Shown piece by piece: positions 27,186 through 36,720 of a stretch of DNA of 64,000 nt. The notes under the pieces were generated by a model that was given only the letters and a program-made list of their open reading frames with translations, was not told the DNA's origin and searched no databases. How positions within the stretch are numbered: position 1 is the first letter of the stretch; each line of letters opens with the position of its first letter. Made by a program: the position numbers and the translations under genes. This stretch comes from Paenisporosarcina sp. FSL H8-0542 (GTDB lineage: Bacteria; Bacillota; Bacilli; Bacillales_A; Planococcaceae), in contig NZ_CP152050.1 of the NCBI RefSeq assembly GCF_038632915.1, positions 1,395,001 through 1,459,000 of the forward strand, read 5' to 3'.

Positions 27186-29630
27186 TTGCCAAATCAAATC
27201 GATTTATTTCAACAAGAAGCGATGTATATTACAGGCAAACCTGTCGTCACCATTTTTCATAATGCCACTAACTTATTCTCCATCGTGAAACTTAAAATCA
27301 ACGAAACAAATTCTACATATGAAGATAAAGAAATCATTGTAACCGGCTACTTCCCACCTTTGATGAATGAAGAAGCGTATCGTTTTACAGGCCAGATCAA
27401 ACAGCATCCAAAATACGGAACGCAGTTTCAAGTGGAAACTTTCTCAAAAGATGTACCGGAGACCGAACAAGGCATCATTCATTATTTGTCGAGTGATTTG
27501 TTTCATGGAATTGGACGTAAAACGGCCGAAACGATTGTCAAGAAACTTGGGAAAGATGCAATCCGAATCATTTTGGATGACCCTGAAGCACTTGACTCCG
27601 TTCCACGACTTGCCAAAGAGAAAAAAGAAACCATTCGTATGACGCTTGAGCAAAACCTCGGCTTGGAACGTGTCATGATTCAATTAAATGAATGGGGATT
27701 TGGTCCACAACTGGCGATGAGGATTTACCAGACCTACCGTGAGGAAACGATAGACGTGTTGATGAAAAATCCGTTTCGACTGATTGAAGACGTGGAAGGC
27801 ATCGGTTTTCACCGTGCGGATGAACTGGGTTCCAAACTTGGTATGACCGGTAAACACCCAGACCGAATCAAAGCGGCCGTTTTCCATTTATTGAACGCTG
27901 CTTCGCTCAGTGAAGGACATGTTTATTTGCATGCGGAGCATATTTTACCGAGCGTTAAGCAATTGCTGGAGTCCAGCCAATTTGAAGAAGTCCCGTACGA
28001 TGCGATTTCAACAGCATGCATGGAACTAGTCGAGGAAGGAAAATTGGCTGGGGAAATGTCGCGGTTCTATTTGCCTTCGCTATATTTTTCCGAAGTGGGC
28101 ATCGCTTCCAAACTGGAAACGTTGATTCAGGAACAACAAGAACGAACAGGTTTCCCGACTTCTGAAATTCGAAAAGCGCTCGGCGAAGCTGAAGAAAGAC
28201 TAGGTGTTTCATATGCTGAGACGCAAATAGCTGCTATTGAACTCGGGATGAATGCATCCGTCATGCTACTGACAGGTGGGCCAGGTACAGGGAAGACAAC
28301 CGTCGTCAGGGGACTTGTGGAAGTTTACGCTGAATTGCATGGTCTGACGCTCGATCCAAAAGAATACGCAAAAAAACAGGAACCATTTCCGATTATTTTA
28401 GCGGCACCAACTGGAAGGGCTGCAAAACGTTTGAATGAATCAACGGGTCTCCCATCCATGACAATCCATCGTCTACTTGGATTCACTGGCCAGGAAAAAG
28501 AGGAAGAAACAGAACGGGACATCAAAGGCAACCTGATTATTATCGATGAAATGTCGATGGTTGACACATGGCTTGCCCATCAATTATTAAAGGCAATTCC
28601 TGAAGGGGCACAAGTCATATTCGTAGGTGACCAGGATCAATTGCCTCCTGTGGGACCAGGTCAAGTTCTGAAAGACTTGCTTGCGTCTAAGAGGATTCCG
28701 ACAGTGGAACTGACGGACATTTATCGTCAATCTGCCGGATCGTCCATAATTGAACTTGCCCATCAAATGAAAAAAGGCCAGTTACCGACCAATTTAATCG
28801 ACAAAACGAGCGATCGTTCTTTCATTAAAGCTGGGCCGGAACAAATCGCAAAAGTGGTTGAACAAGTCATCAAAAGTGCCTTAGCAAAAGGTCATACGAT
28901 AAAAGAATTGCAAGTGCTCGCACCGATGTATAAAGGTCCTGCTGGGATTGATGCACTTAATAAAATGATTCAGGAAATGGTCAATCCGAATGACACGAAG
29001 AAACGCAAGGAAATTGTGTTCGGTGAAACGATCTATCGCATAGGTGATAAAGTGCTGCAACTCGTCAATCAGCCGGAAAGCCAAGTGTATAACGGGGATA
29101 TGGGCGAAGTGATCAGCATTTCTAAAGCCAGTGAAAATGTCGAAAAGCAGGACATGTTGATCGTTTCATTCGAAGGGATAGAAGTGACCTATCAGCGTAA
29201 TGATTTAGGACAGTTGACGCTTGCTTATTGTTGCTCAATTCATAAATCTCAAGGCAGTGAGTTCCCGATTGTCATCATGCCAGTCGTTCGCAGTTACATG
29301 AAAATGCTGCGACGCAATTTACTGTACACAGGAATAACACGTGCTAAAAACTTCCTCATTTTGTGTGGAGACGCTGAAGTCTTTAAATTTGGCATTGAGC
29401 GCAATGATGATTTGGCAAGACTGACTTCATTGAAGGAAAGATTGAGTGAAGAGGCAGTGTCTGTGACTGAACCAACTGTCGAGAACGAAGACAATGAAGT
29501 TACTGATGAACTTATAGAGGGAAACGACCAGGAAATTTCATTGACGGCCTCCAACCATTTGACGATTCATCCTTTAGTTGGCATGAACGGCACCACGCCT
29601 TATGACTTTTTAGAAAAAATTGCTGAATGA
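27186..29630 (+). CDS. recD2: ATP-dependent 5'-3' DNA helicase RecD2
   Basis: An 814-residue superfamily 1B helicase without RecBC partners, involved in replication fork progression and mismatch repair control in Bacillus. After an N-terminal OB/HhH region (GIGRKTAETIVKKLG) come Walker A LTGGPGTGKTTVV near residue 359, Walker B IIDEMSMVD, motif III VGDQDQLPPVGPG and the C-terminal motif CSIHKSQGSEF. The start is TTG at 27186, the only site with AGGAGG in front. It has a slightly longer acidic tail than the B. subtilis protein. Confidence 0.95.
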   Translation: MPNQIDLFQQEAMYITGKPVVTIFHNATNLFSIVKLKINETNSTYEDKEIIVTGYFPPLMNEEAYRFTGQIKQHPKYGTQFQVETFSKDVPETEQGIIHYLSSDLFHGIGRKTAETIVKKLGKDAIRIILDDPEALDSVPRLAKEKKETIRMTLEQNLGLERVMIQLNEWGFGPQLAMRIYQTYREETIDVLMKNPFRLIEDVEGIGFHRADELGSKLGMTGKHPDRIKAAVFHLLNAASLSEGHVYLHAEHILPSVKQLLESSQFEEVPYDAISTACMELVEEGKLAGEMSRFYLPSLYFSEVGIASKLETLIQEQQERTGFPTSEIRKALGEAEERLGVSYAETQIAAIELGMNASVMLLTGGPGTGKTTVVRGLVEVYAELHGLTLDPKEYAKKQEPFPIILAAPTGRAAKRLNESTGLPSMTIHRLLGFTGQEKEEETERDIKGNLIIIDEMSMVDTWLAHQLLKAIPEGAQVIFVGDQDQLPPVGPGQVLKDLLASKRIPTVELTDIYRQSAGSSIIELAHQMKKGQLPTNLIDKTSDRSFIKAGPEQIAKVVEQVIKSALAKGHTIKELQVLAPMYKGPAGIDALNKMIQEMVNPNDTKKRKEIVFGETIYRIGDKVLQLVNQPESQVYNGDMGEVISISKASENVEKQDMLIVSFEGIEVTYQRNDLGQLTLAYCCSIHKSQGSEFPIVIMPVVRSYMKMLRRNLLYTGITRAKNFLILCGDAEVFKFGIERNDDLARLTSLKERLSEEAVSVTEPTVENEDNEVTDELIEGNDQEISLTASNHLTIHPLVGMNGTTPYDFLEKIAE

Positions 29631-29647
29631 TAAATATGAACCTTGAA

Positions 29648-29678
29648 AAAACACACATGTAAAACGTGTGTTTTTTTT
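29648..29678 (+). terminator. Terminator after recD2
   Basis: ACACAC pairs with GTGTGT (extended by an imperfect ATGTAAAAC loop), followed by eight T. Confidence 0.75.
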
Positions 29679-29705
29679 GGCTCTTTAACACCGTATGATT
29701 GATTA

Positions 29706-29850
29706 TCGTACATTTGCGCTGGCCGCACGTTCCGCATGAGCCAACAAGCATGAAAACCATAGACTTGTGGTCTCATTCTCCGAAAGTGCTGCTCCTGCGG
29801 TTACTCGTCGCAAAGAATATGGTCAAACTCCTTTGACCATATTCTTTCTT
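29706..29850. repeat. Dispersed intergenic repeat, copy B, with a perfect 16-bp hairpin
   Basis: Both modules of copy A are present in the same order (CGTACATTTGC, TTCCGCATGAGCCAA, ACTTGTGG, then GCGGTTACTCGTCGCAAAG). The tail AAAGAATATGGTCAAA (29812-29827) is repeated as a perfect inverted copy at 29832-29847 around a CTCC loop. The rest of the gap to the HAD gene (29851-30111) is AT-rich and shows no recognisable gene or promoter. Confidence 0.75.
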
Positions 29851-30111
29851 GCGGTATGCTAGTTGCAAATGAACTCTTCGTATTTAGGTTTTCTACAGTT
29901 GTTAATCATATTTTATATGGTAAGGAATCTGCTCCAAAAACATTTGCTACAGTTTCTGTTTCTGTTTCTGCATCGCTACGCTAGCTTCGAAACATGAAAG
30001 TGCGTTGCATCAATTGGAAAGTTTACATACCTAAGCCTTTTTATTTTATAAGTCAATTTAGATAAACATCAATTAGCCGAGAAAATAAAATCTTAAAAGA
30101 GGGTGTGCATG

Positions 30112-30762
30112 ATGATAAAAGCAGTTATTTTCGATTTTGATGGGCTGATTATTGATACAGAGACGGTATGGTTTGAAGCGTATAAGGCAGCGTTGTATCA
30201 ATTCGAGGTGAATTTGACCATTGAACAGTTTGCGTTAGTGATTGGTACTGATGATACTGTATTGGATAAATATATTGTGGACAATATAAAAGAGTTGTCC
30301 ACTATTTCTGAGGTCAGAGAATTGGCATCCCAACGATTTCATGAAAAGATTGGTCAGCCAATTTTAAGAGACGGTGTAGAAGATTATTTAATTGCAGCTA
30401 AAGAAGCGAGCCTTAAAATAGGATTGGCTTCCAGTTCAAAAAGAAGTTGGGTAGAAAATTATTTAACTCAGCTTGGTATTCTTCATTATTTTGAAGTAAT
30501 CAAGACGAGTGATGATGTTTCAACTGTTAAACCAGATCCAGAACTTTATCTGCAAGCCATTGAATCATTGGGTGTGAAACCAGAGGAAGCTGTCGCTTTT
30601 GAGGATTCATTGAACGGTTTGAAGGCAGCACGTGCGGCAGGTTTGAAATGTGTGATTTTCCCAAATCCGGTAACAACCAATTTAGTGTTTGAAGATTACA
30701 ATCTTAGGTTGTCTTCGATGGCAGATCAATCTTTGGATCTCCTTCTGAAAGAGTTACTATAG
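30112..30762 (+). CDS. HAD-superfamily phosphatase / phosphoglucomutase-like hydrolase
   Basis: A 216-residue protein of HAD subfamily IA with a small cap. Motif I is FDFDGLIIDTET (nucleophile Asp at about residue 8), motif II LASSSKRSW, motif III with Lys in VKPDPELY and motif IV FEDSLNGLKAA, so it should be a Mg-dependent phosphohydrolase or beta-phosphoglucomutase-like enzyme. It resembles B. subtilis YhcW. ATG 30112 gives the usual MIKAVIFDFDG start; ATG 30109 and GTG 30103 are alternatives. It stands alone, flanked by repeat B and the alaS leader, which suggests an accessory insertion. The maltodextrin locus elsewhere in the window does not prove a sugar-phosphate substrate. Confidence 0.85.
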   Translation: MIKAVIFDFDGLIIDTETVWFEAYKAALYQFEVNLTIEQFALVIGTDDTVLDKYIVDNIKELSTISEVRELASQRFHEKIGQPILRDGVEDYLIAAKEASLKIGLASSSKRSWVENYLTQLGILHYFEVIKTSDDVSTVKPDPELYLQAIESLGVKPEEAVAFEDSLNGLKAARAAGLKCVIFPNPVTTNLVFEDYNLRLSSMADQSLDLLLKELL

Positions 30763-30836
30763 AAATAACAGCCTTACCTCTCGTCAAGATGAAAATATTA
30801 AAATTGAGTAAATTGCATGCACTTAATAAAAGTCAA

Positions 30837-30865
30837 TTGACACATGCGTAATTGTTTTTTATAAT
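30837..30865 (+). promoter_or_regulatory. Consensus sigma-A promoter of the alaS transcript
   Basis: Perfect TTGACA (30837-30842) and perfect TATAAT (30860-30865) with the optimal 17-bp spacer. Confidence 0.85.
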
Positions 30866-30877
30866 TCTAACAAATGA

Positions 30878-31106
30878 ATGAAAACGTTGATGGAGAAAGT
30901 ACATTTGAGAAGCTTGCAAAAGAAAGAGGTTCCTTGGCTGAAAGAACCTTCAAGTGGATGTTATGGAAAGCTACTCCTGAGTGCAGCTAATCACTGCCGT
31001 AAGCCGCGTTAAGGCATAATCGAGAGACAGCAAATTCGTTTGCTGTAACTAGGGTGGTACCGCGAATTGAAGCCTTCGTCCCTTTTTTAGGGATGAGGGC
31101 TTTTTC
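30878..31106 (+). ncRNA. T-box leader of alaS
   Basis: The T-box AGGGTGGTACCGCG is at 31051-31064, and the terminator hairpin (AGCCTTCGTCCCT with AGGGATGAGGGCT, then TTTTT) at 31070-31106. Stem I and the K-turn-containing region precede them. A likely specifier is the alanine codon GCT at 30970-30972. Uncharged tRNA-Ala should disrupt the terminator and permit alaS expression. Unusually, the terminator is followed by nearly 250 more bases before alaS. Confidence 0.92.
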
Positions 31107-31198
31107 TATTGTCTAAGCTTTAAGGACCAGCTCTTCCCCGTAGCGCCAGCAGGCTTCTTGACTCACGACTCAAAAGGTCGGTGTCTAGTTTTACAGGC

Positions 31199-31277
31199 CA
31201 ATCCGCTCTTAAGCTTCACATCTTCATTCGAAAACGCGTTTTCGGATTCAGATGCTCCAGCACCAGAGTCGGATTAG
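31199..31277. repeat. Imperfect ~80-bp inverted repeat between the T-box and alaS
   Basis: The centre is the perfect 16-bp palindrome CGAAAACG/CGTTTTCG (31229-31244). Pairing continues outwards through CATC/GATG and AATCCG with CTCT against AGAG and CGGATT. The flanking sequence 31110-31200 (GTAGCGCCAGC, GGTGTCTAG) resembles intergenic repeats I recall from Planococcaceae genomes, an unverified impression. The element lengthens the alaS leader and is not part of the T-box. Confidence 0.6.
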
Positions 31278-31353
31278 AGCAGCCTGTTCAACATTTCATG
31301 GTGTCAAGCTGAATCAGCGCTTTATGCTTTTAAAATTGAAGGAGGAATATTTG

Positions 31354-33981
31354 ATGAAAACTGCAGCAGAAATCCGTCGCATGTATTTAGACTTTTTCAT
31401 TGAAAAAGGTCATGCACTAGAACCAAGTGCACCACTTGTACCAATTAACGATAACTCACTACTTTGGATCAACAGTGGTGTGGCAACGTTGAAGAAATAT
31501 TTTGATGGACGTGTAATTCCTGACAATCCACGCATCACGAATGCACAAAAATCAATTCGTACGAATGACATTGAAAATGTCGGTAAAACAGCTCGTCATC
31601 ATACATTCTTTGAAATGTTAGGAAACTTCTCGATCGGTGAATACTTTAAAAAAGAAGCGATTCACTGGGCTTGGGAATTTCTAACGGATAAGAAATGGAT
31701 CGGATTTGACCCGGAATTATTATCGATTACAGTTCACCCGGAGGATGAAGAAGCATACGTAATCTGGCGCGACGAAATCGGAATTCCAGAAGCTCGCATC
31801 ATCCGCTTAGAAGGGAACTTCTGGGATATCGGAGAAGGTCCAAGTGGTCCAAACTCGGAAATTTTCTACGACCGTGGCGAGAACTATGGCAACGATATGA
31901 CGGATCCGGAAATGTACCCAGGCGGAGAAAACGACCGTTACTTGGAAATCTGGAACTTGGTGTTCTCTGAATTCAACCATAACCCAGATCACACGTATAC
32001 GCCGCTTCCAAAACAAAACATCGATACGGGTATGGGTCTTGAACGTATGGCATGTGTTGTGCAAAATGTACCAACGAACTTCGATACAGATCTATTCATG
32101 CCGATCATTCGAAAAACCGAAGAAGTATCGGGTAAAACGTATGGCAATGGTGGTGCAGATGATTTAGCGTTTAAAGTCATTGCAGACCATACACGTACGG
32201 TTGCTTTTGCAATTGGTGACGGCGCACTTCCTTCAAATGAAGGCCGGGGCTATGTATTACGTCGATTATTACGCCGTGCAGTACGTTTTGGTAAAAATCT
32301 AGGAATTGACCGTCCATTCATGTTCAACCTAGTACCGATTATTGGCGAAATCATGAAAGATTTCTATCCAGAAGTCGAAGCGAAACAAGAGTTCATTATG
32401 CGCGTTATTAAAAATGAAGAAGAGCGCTTCCACGAGACATTACAAGACGGCCTTGGCATTTTGTCTAATGTTATTTCAACGCAGCAAGCAGCTGGACTGT
32501 CAATCATTCCAGGAAGCGATGCTTTCCGTTTGTACGACACATACGGTTTCCCTGTCGAGTTGACGGAAGAATATGCAGAAGAAGTAGGCATGACCGTTGA
32601 CCATGAAGGCTTCAAAGCTTCACTGGAAGCTCAGCGTACACGTGCTCGTTCAGCTCGTAAAGATGTTGATTCCATGCAGGTGCAGTCAGAAGTATTAGGG
32701 AATATTAAAGAAGAAAGTCAATTTATTGGTTACGATACAATGGCCGTTTCTTCAAAAGTTCTGGTTATTGTAAAAGATGGAGAGCTTGTCAAGCTTGCAC
32801 AAGAAGGCGATGAAGTAAAAGTCGTACTTGACCAAACGCCTTTCTATGCAGAAAGTGGCGGACAGATTGCCGATCACGGAACAATTGAAAATGATTTATT
32901 CAAAGGATTTGTGAAAGATGTCCAAAAAGCACCAAATGGTCAAAATCTTCATACCGTAGTGATTGAATCAGGAGAGCTTTCAGTTGAAGCTGACGTAACA
33001 GCAACAGTCGATCAGACAATGCGCAAATCAACGGTCAAAAACCATACAGCGACACATTTATTACATCAAGCGTTAAAAGATGTGCTTGGGACACATGTTA
33101 ATCAAGCAGGTTCTTACGTTGGTCCTGATCGCTTACGTTTTGACTTCTCTCATTTCGGTCAAGTAACAAAAGAAGAATTGTTAACTATTGAACAACAAGT
33201 GAACGAGAAAATTTGGGAAGACATTCAAGTAGTTACAGGCTATCATGGTATCGATGAAGCGAAACAAATGGGTGCGATGGCACTGTTCGGTGAAAAATAT
33301 GGCGATATCGTACGAGTCGTTTCAATTGATCAATACTCACTTGAACTTTGTGGTGGATGTCACGTAAGCAATACTTCACAAATCGGCTTCTTCAAGTTAG
33401 TAAGTGAAAGCGGAATTGGCGCAGGTACACGTCGTATCGAAGCAGTTACAGGCAAAGCCGCATACCAGCTTGTTAAAGAAGAAGAGAGTATCCTAGAAGA
33501 AGCAGCTGCAGCTTTGAAAGCAAATATAAAAGATGTAGTGGCTCGCGTTCAAGGCTTACAACAGGAACTTCGCCAAGTTCAACGTGAAAATGAATCATTA
33601 TCAGCAAAAATTGCAAATAGCCAAGCATCTTCGATTTTGGAGAAGGCTCAGCAAATTGATGGTGTAACGGTATTGTCTGCACGTGTTCAAGCAAAAGACA
33701 ACAACCAACTGCGTCAAATGATGGATGATTTAAAAACGAAGATGAATGAAGCGGTTATCGTCCTTGGAGCTTCAGAAGGCGACAAGGTAATGTTAATTGC
33801 TGGTGTCACAAGTGATTTATCAGGTGGAAAATATCATGCTGGAAATATCGTAAGAGTTGTTGCCGAACAGTGCGACGGCAAAGGTGGCGGTCGTCCCGAT
33901 ATGGCAATGGCTGGTGCGAAAGATTCGTCGAAACTTGATGGAGCTTTACAATCTGTGTATGATTATGTCAAATCCGTTTAA
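31354..33981 (+). CDS. alaS: Alanine--tRNA ligase
   Basis: A protein of 875 residues, normal for AlaRS. It has a class II catalytic core ([22 protein letters not shown] motif region near residue 65, MGLERM), an editing domain with [11 protein letters not shown] near residue 565 and the zinc-binding CGGCH near 665, and a C-Ala domain with GGGRPDMA near 848. The ATG at 31354 follows AAGGAGGA; the 34-residue in-frame upstream extension comes from the inverted-repeat leader and is rejected. It mischarges and edits Ser/Gly, needed for accurate translation. Confidence 0.97.
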   Translation: MKTAAEIRRMYLDFFIEKGHALEPSAPLVPINDNSLLWINSGVATLKKYFDGRVIPDNPRITNAQKSIRTNDIENVGKTARHHTFFEMLGNFSIGEYFKKEAIHWAWEFLTDKKWIGFDPELLSITVHPEDEEAYVIWRDEIGIPEARIIRLEGNFWDIGEGPSGPNSEIFYDRGENYGNDMTDPEMYPGGENDRYLEIWNLVFSEFNHNPDHTYTPLPKQNIDTGMGLERMACVVQNVPTNFDTDLFMPIIRKTEEVSGKTYGNGGADDLAFKVIADHTRTVAFAIGDGALPSNEGRGYVLRRLLRRAVRFGKNLGIDRPFMFNLVPIIGEIMKDFYPEVEAKQEFIMRVIKNEEERFHETLQDGLGILSNVISTQQAAGLSIIPGSDAFRLYDTYGFPVELTEEYAEEVGMTVDHEGFKASLEAQRTRARSARKDVDSMQVQSEVLGNIKEESQFIGYDTMAVSSKVLVIVKDGELVKLAQEGDEVKVVLDQTPFYAESGGQIADHGTIENDLFKGFVKDVQKAPNGQNLHTVVIESGELSVEADVTATVDQTMRKSTVKNHTATHLLHQALKDVLGTHVNQAGSYVGPDRLRFDFSHFGQVTKEELLTIEQQVNEKIWEDIQVVTGYHGIDEAKQMGAMALFGEKYGDIVRVVSIDQYSLELCGGCHVSNTSQIGFFKLVSESGIGAGTRRIEAVTGKAAYQLVKEEESILEEAAAALKANIKDVVARVQGLQQELRQVQRENESLSAKIANSQASSILEKAQQIDGVTVLSARVQAKDNNQLRQMMDDLKTKMNEAVIVLGASEGDKVMLIAGVTSDLSGGKYHAGNIVRVVAEQCDGKGGGRPDMAMAGAKDSSKLDGALQSVYDYVKSV

Positions 33982-34071
33982 TAAAAAGTTGAAATCGGTT
34001 ATACTTAACAAGTAACAAAAATATGCTTGTACAAGACAATCAGATTTTACTCCGAAAGCGAGGTGCTGATC

Positions 34072-34338
34072 ATGAGTTCATTTGACAAGACAATGAAGTT
34101 TAATTTTCCGGAAGAGTCCATGGAACAAGAAGTGAAGCAAGTTATGCTTCATGTCCATTCGGCGCTTGAAGAGAAAGGGTATAACCCAATCAATCAAATT
34201 GTCGGCTACTTACTTTCGGGTGATCCGGCATATATTCCTCGCCACCAGGATGCACGAAATTTAATCCGTAAGCTTGAACGTGATGAAATCTTAGAAGAAC
34301 TTGTAAAGTTCTACATCAAGAAGAATAACGAGGCATAA
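34072..34338 (+). CDS. IreB-family regulatory phosphoprotein (UPF0297, YrzL)
   Basis: A protein of 88 residues, matching the UPF0297 family: [15 protein letters not shown], then [20 protein letters not shown]. In Enterococcus, IreB is a substrate of the Ser/Thr kinase IreK and influences cephalosporin resistance. The N-terminal FDKTMKF region holds the conserved phosphorylatable threonine by family knowledge. The ATG at 34072 has GCGAGGTG upstream. It forms the conserved ireB-ruvX-yrzB trio with spacers of 3 and 6 bp. Confidence 0.92.
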   Translation: MSSFDKTMKFNFPEESMEQEVKQVMLHVHSALEEKGYNPINQIVGYLLSGDPAYIPRHQDARNLIRKLERDEILEELVKFYIKKNNEA

Positions 34339-34341
34339 GTT

Positions 34342-34767
34342 ATGAGAGTAATGGGCTTGGACGTTGGGACGAAAACAGTTGGTGTTGCAATCAGTGACGC
34401 TTTCGGTTGGACCGCCCAAGGGATCGAAACCATCAAAATTGATGAAGCAAATGAAAAATTCGGATTGGAACGTATTGCCGAGTTGATGAAGTTGCACGAA
34501 GTATCATCGTTTGTGGTAGGATATCCGAAAAACATGAACAATTCGATTGGACCACGTGCCGAAGCTTCTGAACGCTACGCGGAATTATTGCGTCAAACGT
34601 TTGAAAAACCCGTTTATCTTTGGGATGAACGCTTAACGACATCCGCTGCGGAAAAAATGCTTATCAGTGCTGACGTCAGTCGGAAAAAACGTAAAGAAGT
34701 CATTGATAAAATGGCTGCAGTTATGATTTTACAAGGCTATCTAGATAGTCAATCTATTAAGAGGTGA
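34342..34767 (+). CDS. ruvX: Holliday junction resolvase-like protein RuvX (YqgF)
   Basis: A 141-residue RNase H-fold protein. The catalytic acids are in [12 protein letters not shown] (near residue 5), [12 protein letters not shown] (near 92) and [14 protein letters not shown] at the C-terminus. The family takes part in pre-16S rRNA 5' end processing in E. coli and is a candidate Holliday junction resolvase in others; either role is possible here. Three bp from ireB. Confidence 0.94.
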   Translation: MRVMGLDVGTKTVGVAISDAFGWTAQGIETIKIDEANEKFGLERIAELMKLHEVSSFVVGYPKNMNNSIGPRAEASERYAELLRQTFEKPVYLWDERLTTSAAEKMLISADVSRKKRKEVIDKMAAVMILQGYLDSQSIKR

Positions 34768-34773
34768 TTACCC

Positions 34774-35067
34774 ATGGACCACGGACAACAAAATATTACA
34801 GTTGTAGATGACAACGGTAACGAACAACTATGTGAAGTACTATTTACATTTGAATCAGAAGAATTCAGCAAATCTTACGTTCTTTACTACCCATTGGGTG
34901 CTGAAGAAGACGAGAACGAAGAAATTGAAATTCATGCTTCTGCTTTCACACCATCTGAAGACGGTAAAGACGGCGAATTAATGCCGATCGAGTCAGACGA
35001 AGAGTGGGCAATGATCGAAGAAATGTTAAACACTTTCTTGGAAGAGGAAGAAGAAGACGAAGAATAG
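34774..35067 (+). CDS. DUF1292 family protein (YrzB)
   Basis: A 97-residue, very acidic protein containing the DUF1292 pattern ([28 protein letters not shown] is split over strands; then [10 protein letters not shown]). The C-terminus is a run of glutamate and aspartate. It always travels with ireB-ruvX in Firmicutes; function is unknown. It is the last gene of the alaS-ireB-ruvX-yrzB group before a terminator. Confidence 0.9.
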   Translation: MDHGQQNITVVDDNGNEQLCEVLFTFESEEFSKSYVLYYPLGAEEDENEEIEIHASAFTPSEDGKDGELMPIESDEEWAMIEEMLNTFLEEEEEDEE

Positions 35068-35077
35068 AAATTATTTC

Positions 35078-35120
35078 AAAACACAGCATGTTTCCCTTAT
35101 GGGACAGGCTGTGTTTTTTT
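35078..35120 (+). terminator. Terminator after yrzB
   Basis: AACACAGC pairs with GCTGTGTT, with an inner TGTTTCCC/GGGACA pairing, followed by seven T. Confidence 0.85.
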
Positions 35121-35151
35121 ATTTGTTCAGTTAGCTAAACTGTTGCAAACA

Positions 35152-35349
35152 AGACGCCTTGCATGCAAAGGAACGAAGGTTAAAAACGCCACGTCCTACT
35201 CCTGCGGTAACTCTTCGCAAAAAAAAAATTGTGACAACACCTTCATGACCCACTTCATGTGGGCCTAAGCGTGAAGAATGAGACCCACAAGTATGTGGTT
35301 TTCATACTTGTTAGCTCATGCTGAACATGTGGCTAGCGCAAAATTACGA
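35152..35349. repeat. Mosaic intergenic repeat, copy C
   Basis: This combines pieces found separately elsewhere. AAAGGAACGAAGG with the ACACCTTCATGACC and TGTGGGCCT parts resembles 55072-55145, CTCCTGCGGTAACTCTTCGCAAA resembles the second module of copies A and B, and 35270-35349 is the first module in reverse (GAGACCCACAAG, then GCTCATGCTGAACATGTGGC). No coding frame is supported. Confidence 0.7.
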
Positions 35350-35404
35350 TAGTAGAGTTAGAAATGAAAGTACGAAACATATTAGTAGAGAAAGCGTTCC
35401 TATT

Positions 35405-35440
35405 AGGCAGAATGATGAATATACATTCTGCCTTTTTCTT
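35405..35440 (+). terminator. Terminator-like hairpin with no gene directly upstream
   Basis: AGGCAGAATG (35405-35414) and CATTCTGCCT (35424-35433) form a perfect 10-bp stem followed by TTTTCTTTT. The yrzB terminator lies 285 bp upstream, so this one either backs it up, insulates mltG, or ends an unrecognised short transcript. Confidence 0.7.
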
Positions 35441-35488
35441 TTGTCTAAATATCTTGTATAATAAATGTCAGATAGAGGGGGGTAACCC

Positions 35489-36607
35489 GTGGAAAACGAA
35501 ACAAAAAAAGATATTATGTTTAATCGTATGAAAGAAAAGAAAAAAGAAGTGAAAATTGTCAGACGTATCGTGCTTGCAATTGTTCTTATTGTATTGATTG
35601 GTGGAGGAATAACTGCTTACAGTGGATACAAATATGTAAAAAGCGCATTGCAGCCAGTTGATGAAAAGTCGGAAGAAATCATTCCAGTCAAAGTCGAAAT
35701 TGGTTCGAACCTCGATTCGATTGCAGCGCTACTCGAAAAAAAAGGAATCATTAAAGATGCGCGGATCTTCAAATATTATGCGAAGTTCAATAATGAATCA
35801 GATTTCCAAGCGGGTGATTATGGCCTTAGCAAATCTATGACATTAGACGAATTAATCGAGAGTTTGAAAACTGGTAAAGTATACAGAGAACCAGTCTTCT
35901 CGATGACGATTCCAGAAGGACGCACCCTGGAAGAAATAGCTGCGAGAGTTGAAGAAAAAACATCGTATACGTCGAAGGAGTTTATGGACCTGGTGACAAA
36001 CCCGGATTTCATTGATCAAATGATTGGCAAATACCCAACCATTTTATCAGATGAAATTAAAGGGCCAGATTTACGCCACGCATTGGAAGGCTATTTATTC
36101 CCAGCGACCTATGCGTATTATGAAGAAAAACCTTCATTGGAATCCATCGTAGATCAGATGTTGAAAAAGACAGCGAACGTCTTAACACCTTACACAGAAG
36201 TCCTTGCAGAGAAGCAAAAGTCTGTACACTGGTTGATGACATTTGCCTCATTGCTTGAAGAAGAAGCGACAGCTGATACTGACCGTGAAATGATTGCAAG
36301 TGTTTTCAATAACCGTATGAAAGAGAAAATGCCTTTACAAACAGACCCAACAGTTCTATATGCACTTGGTGAACATAAGGACCGAGTATTATATAATGAT
36401 TTAGAAATTGATCATCCATACAATACGTATAAAATTCAAGGATTGCCTCCAGGTCCGATTTCTAATCCTGGAACCCAGTCCATTGAAGCCGTACTGAATG
36501 CACCGGAATCCGAGAACTTTTATTTCCTTGCTGATAAAGAAGGAGTCAATCATTTCTCGAAAACGTATGACGAGCATTTAGCAAAAATTGAACAATATTT
36601 ACGTTAA
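35489..36607 (+). CDS. mltG: Endolytic murein transglycosylase MltG
   Basis: A 372-residue membrane-anchored enzyme. A short cytoplasmic basic N-terminus, one transmembrane helix (about 27-47), a LysM-like region, then the YceG domain with the catalytic glutamate in ASLLEEEA (near residue 253), QTDPTVLYALG and YNTYKIQGLPPGPISNPG. It cuts nascent glycan strands near the membrane and sets chain length. The start is GTG at 35489 behind a G-rich site (GAGGGGGGTAA). It corresponds to B. subtilis yrrL. Confidence 0.93.
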   Translation: MENETKKDIMFNRMKEKKKEVKIVRRIVLAIVLIVLIGGGITAYSGYKYVKSALQPVDEKSEEIIPVKVEIGSNLDSIAALLEKKGIIKDARIFKYYAKFNNESDFQAGDYGLSKSMTLDELIESLKTGKVYREPVFSMTIPEGRTLEEIAARVEEKTSYTSKEFMDLVTNPDFIDQMIGKYPTILSDEIKGPDLRHALEGYLFPATYAYYEEKPSLESIVDQMLKKTANVLTPYTEVLAEKQKSVHWLMTFASLLEEEATADTDREMIASVFNNRMKEKMPLQTDPTVLYALGEHKDRVLYNDLEIDHPYNTYKIQGLPPGPISNPGTQSIEAVLNAPESENFYFLADKEGVNHFSKTYDEHLAKIEQYLR

Positions 36608-36638
36608 TCGTGACAAGATTGTCACCATTATCACTGAA

Positions 36639-36671
36639 AGAAGGGAAGGCTATCGCTTTCCTTCTTTTTTT
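36639..36671 (+). terminator. Terminator after mltG
   Basis: GAAGGGAAGGC with GCTTTCCTTC forms a stem followed by seven T. A small perfect hairpin, GTGACAAGATTGTCAC (36610-36625), precedes it. Confidence 0.75.
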
Positions 36672-36720
36672 ATGATAAGATGGGGTGTAATTTTTGTGCG
36701 TTAAAGGAGTTAAACTGGAC

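Noticed and set aside
30103-30762. HAD gene as a beta-phosphoglucomutase of the maltodextrin pathway
   Set aside because: It lies 15 kb from the maltodextrin genes and the HAD motifs alone do not define the substrate.
31252-31353. N-terminal extension of AlaRS
   Set aside because: The extension is translated from the inverted-repeat leader; AlaRS proteins begin at the residue encoded at 31354, which has a strong ribosome binding site.
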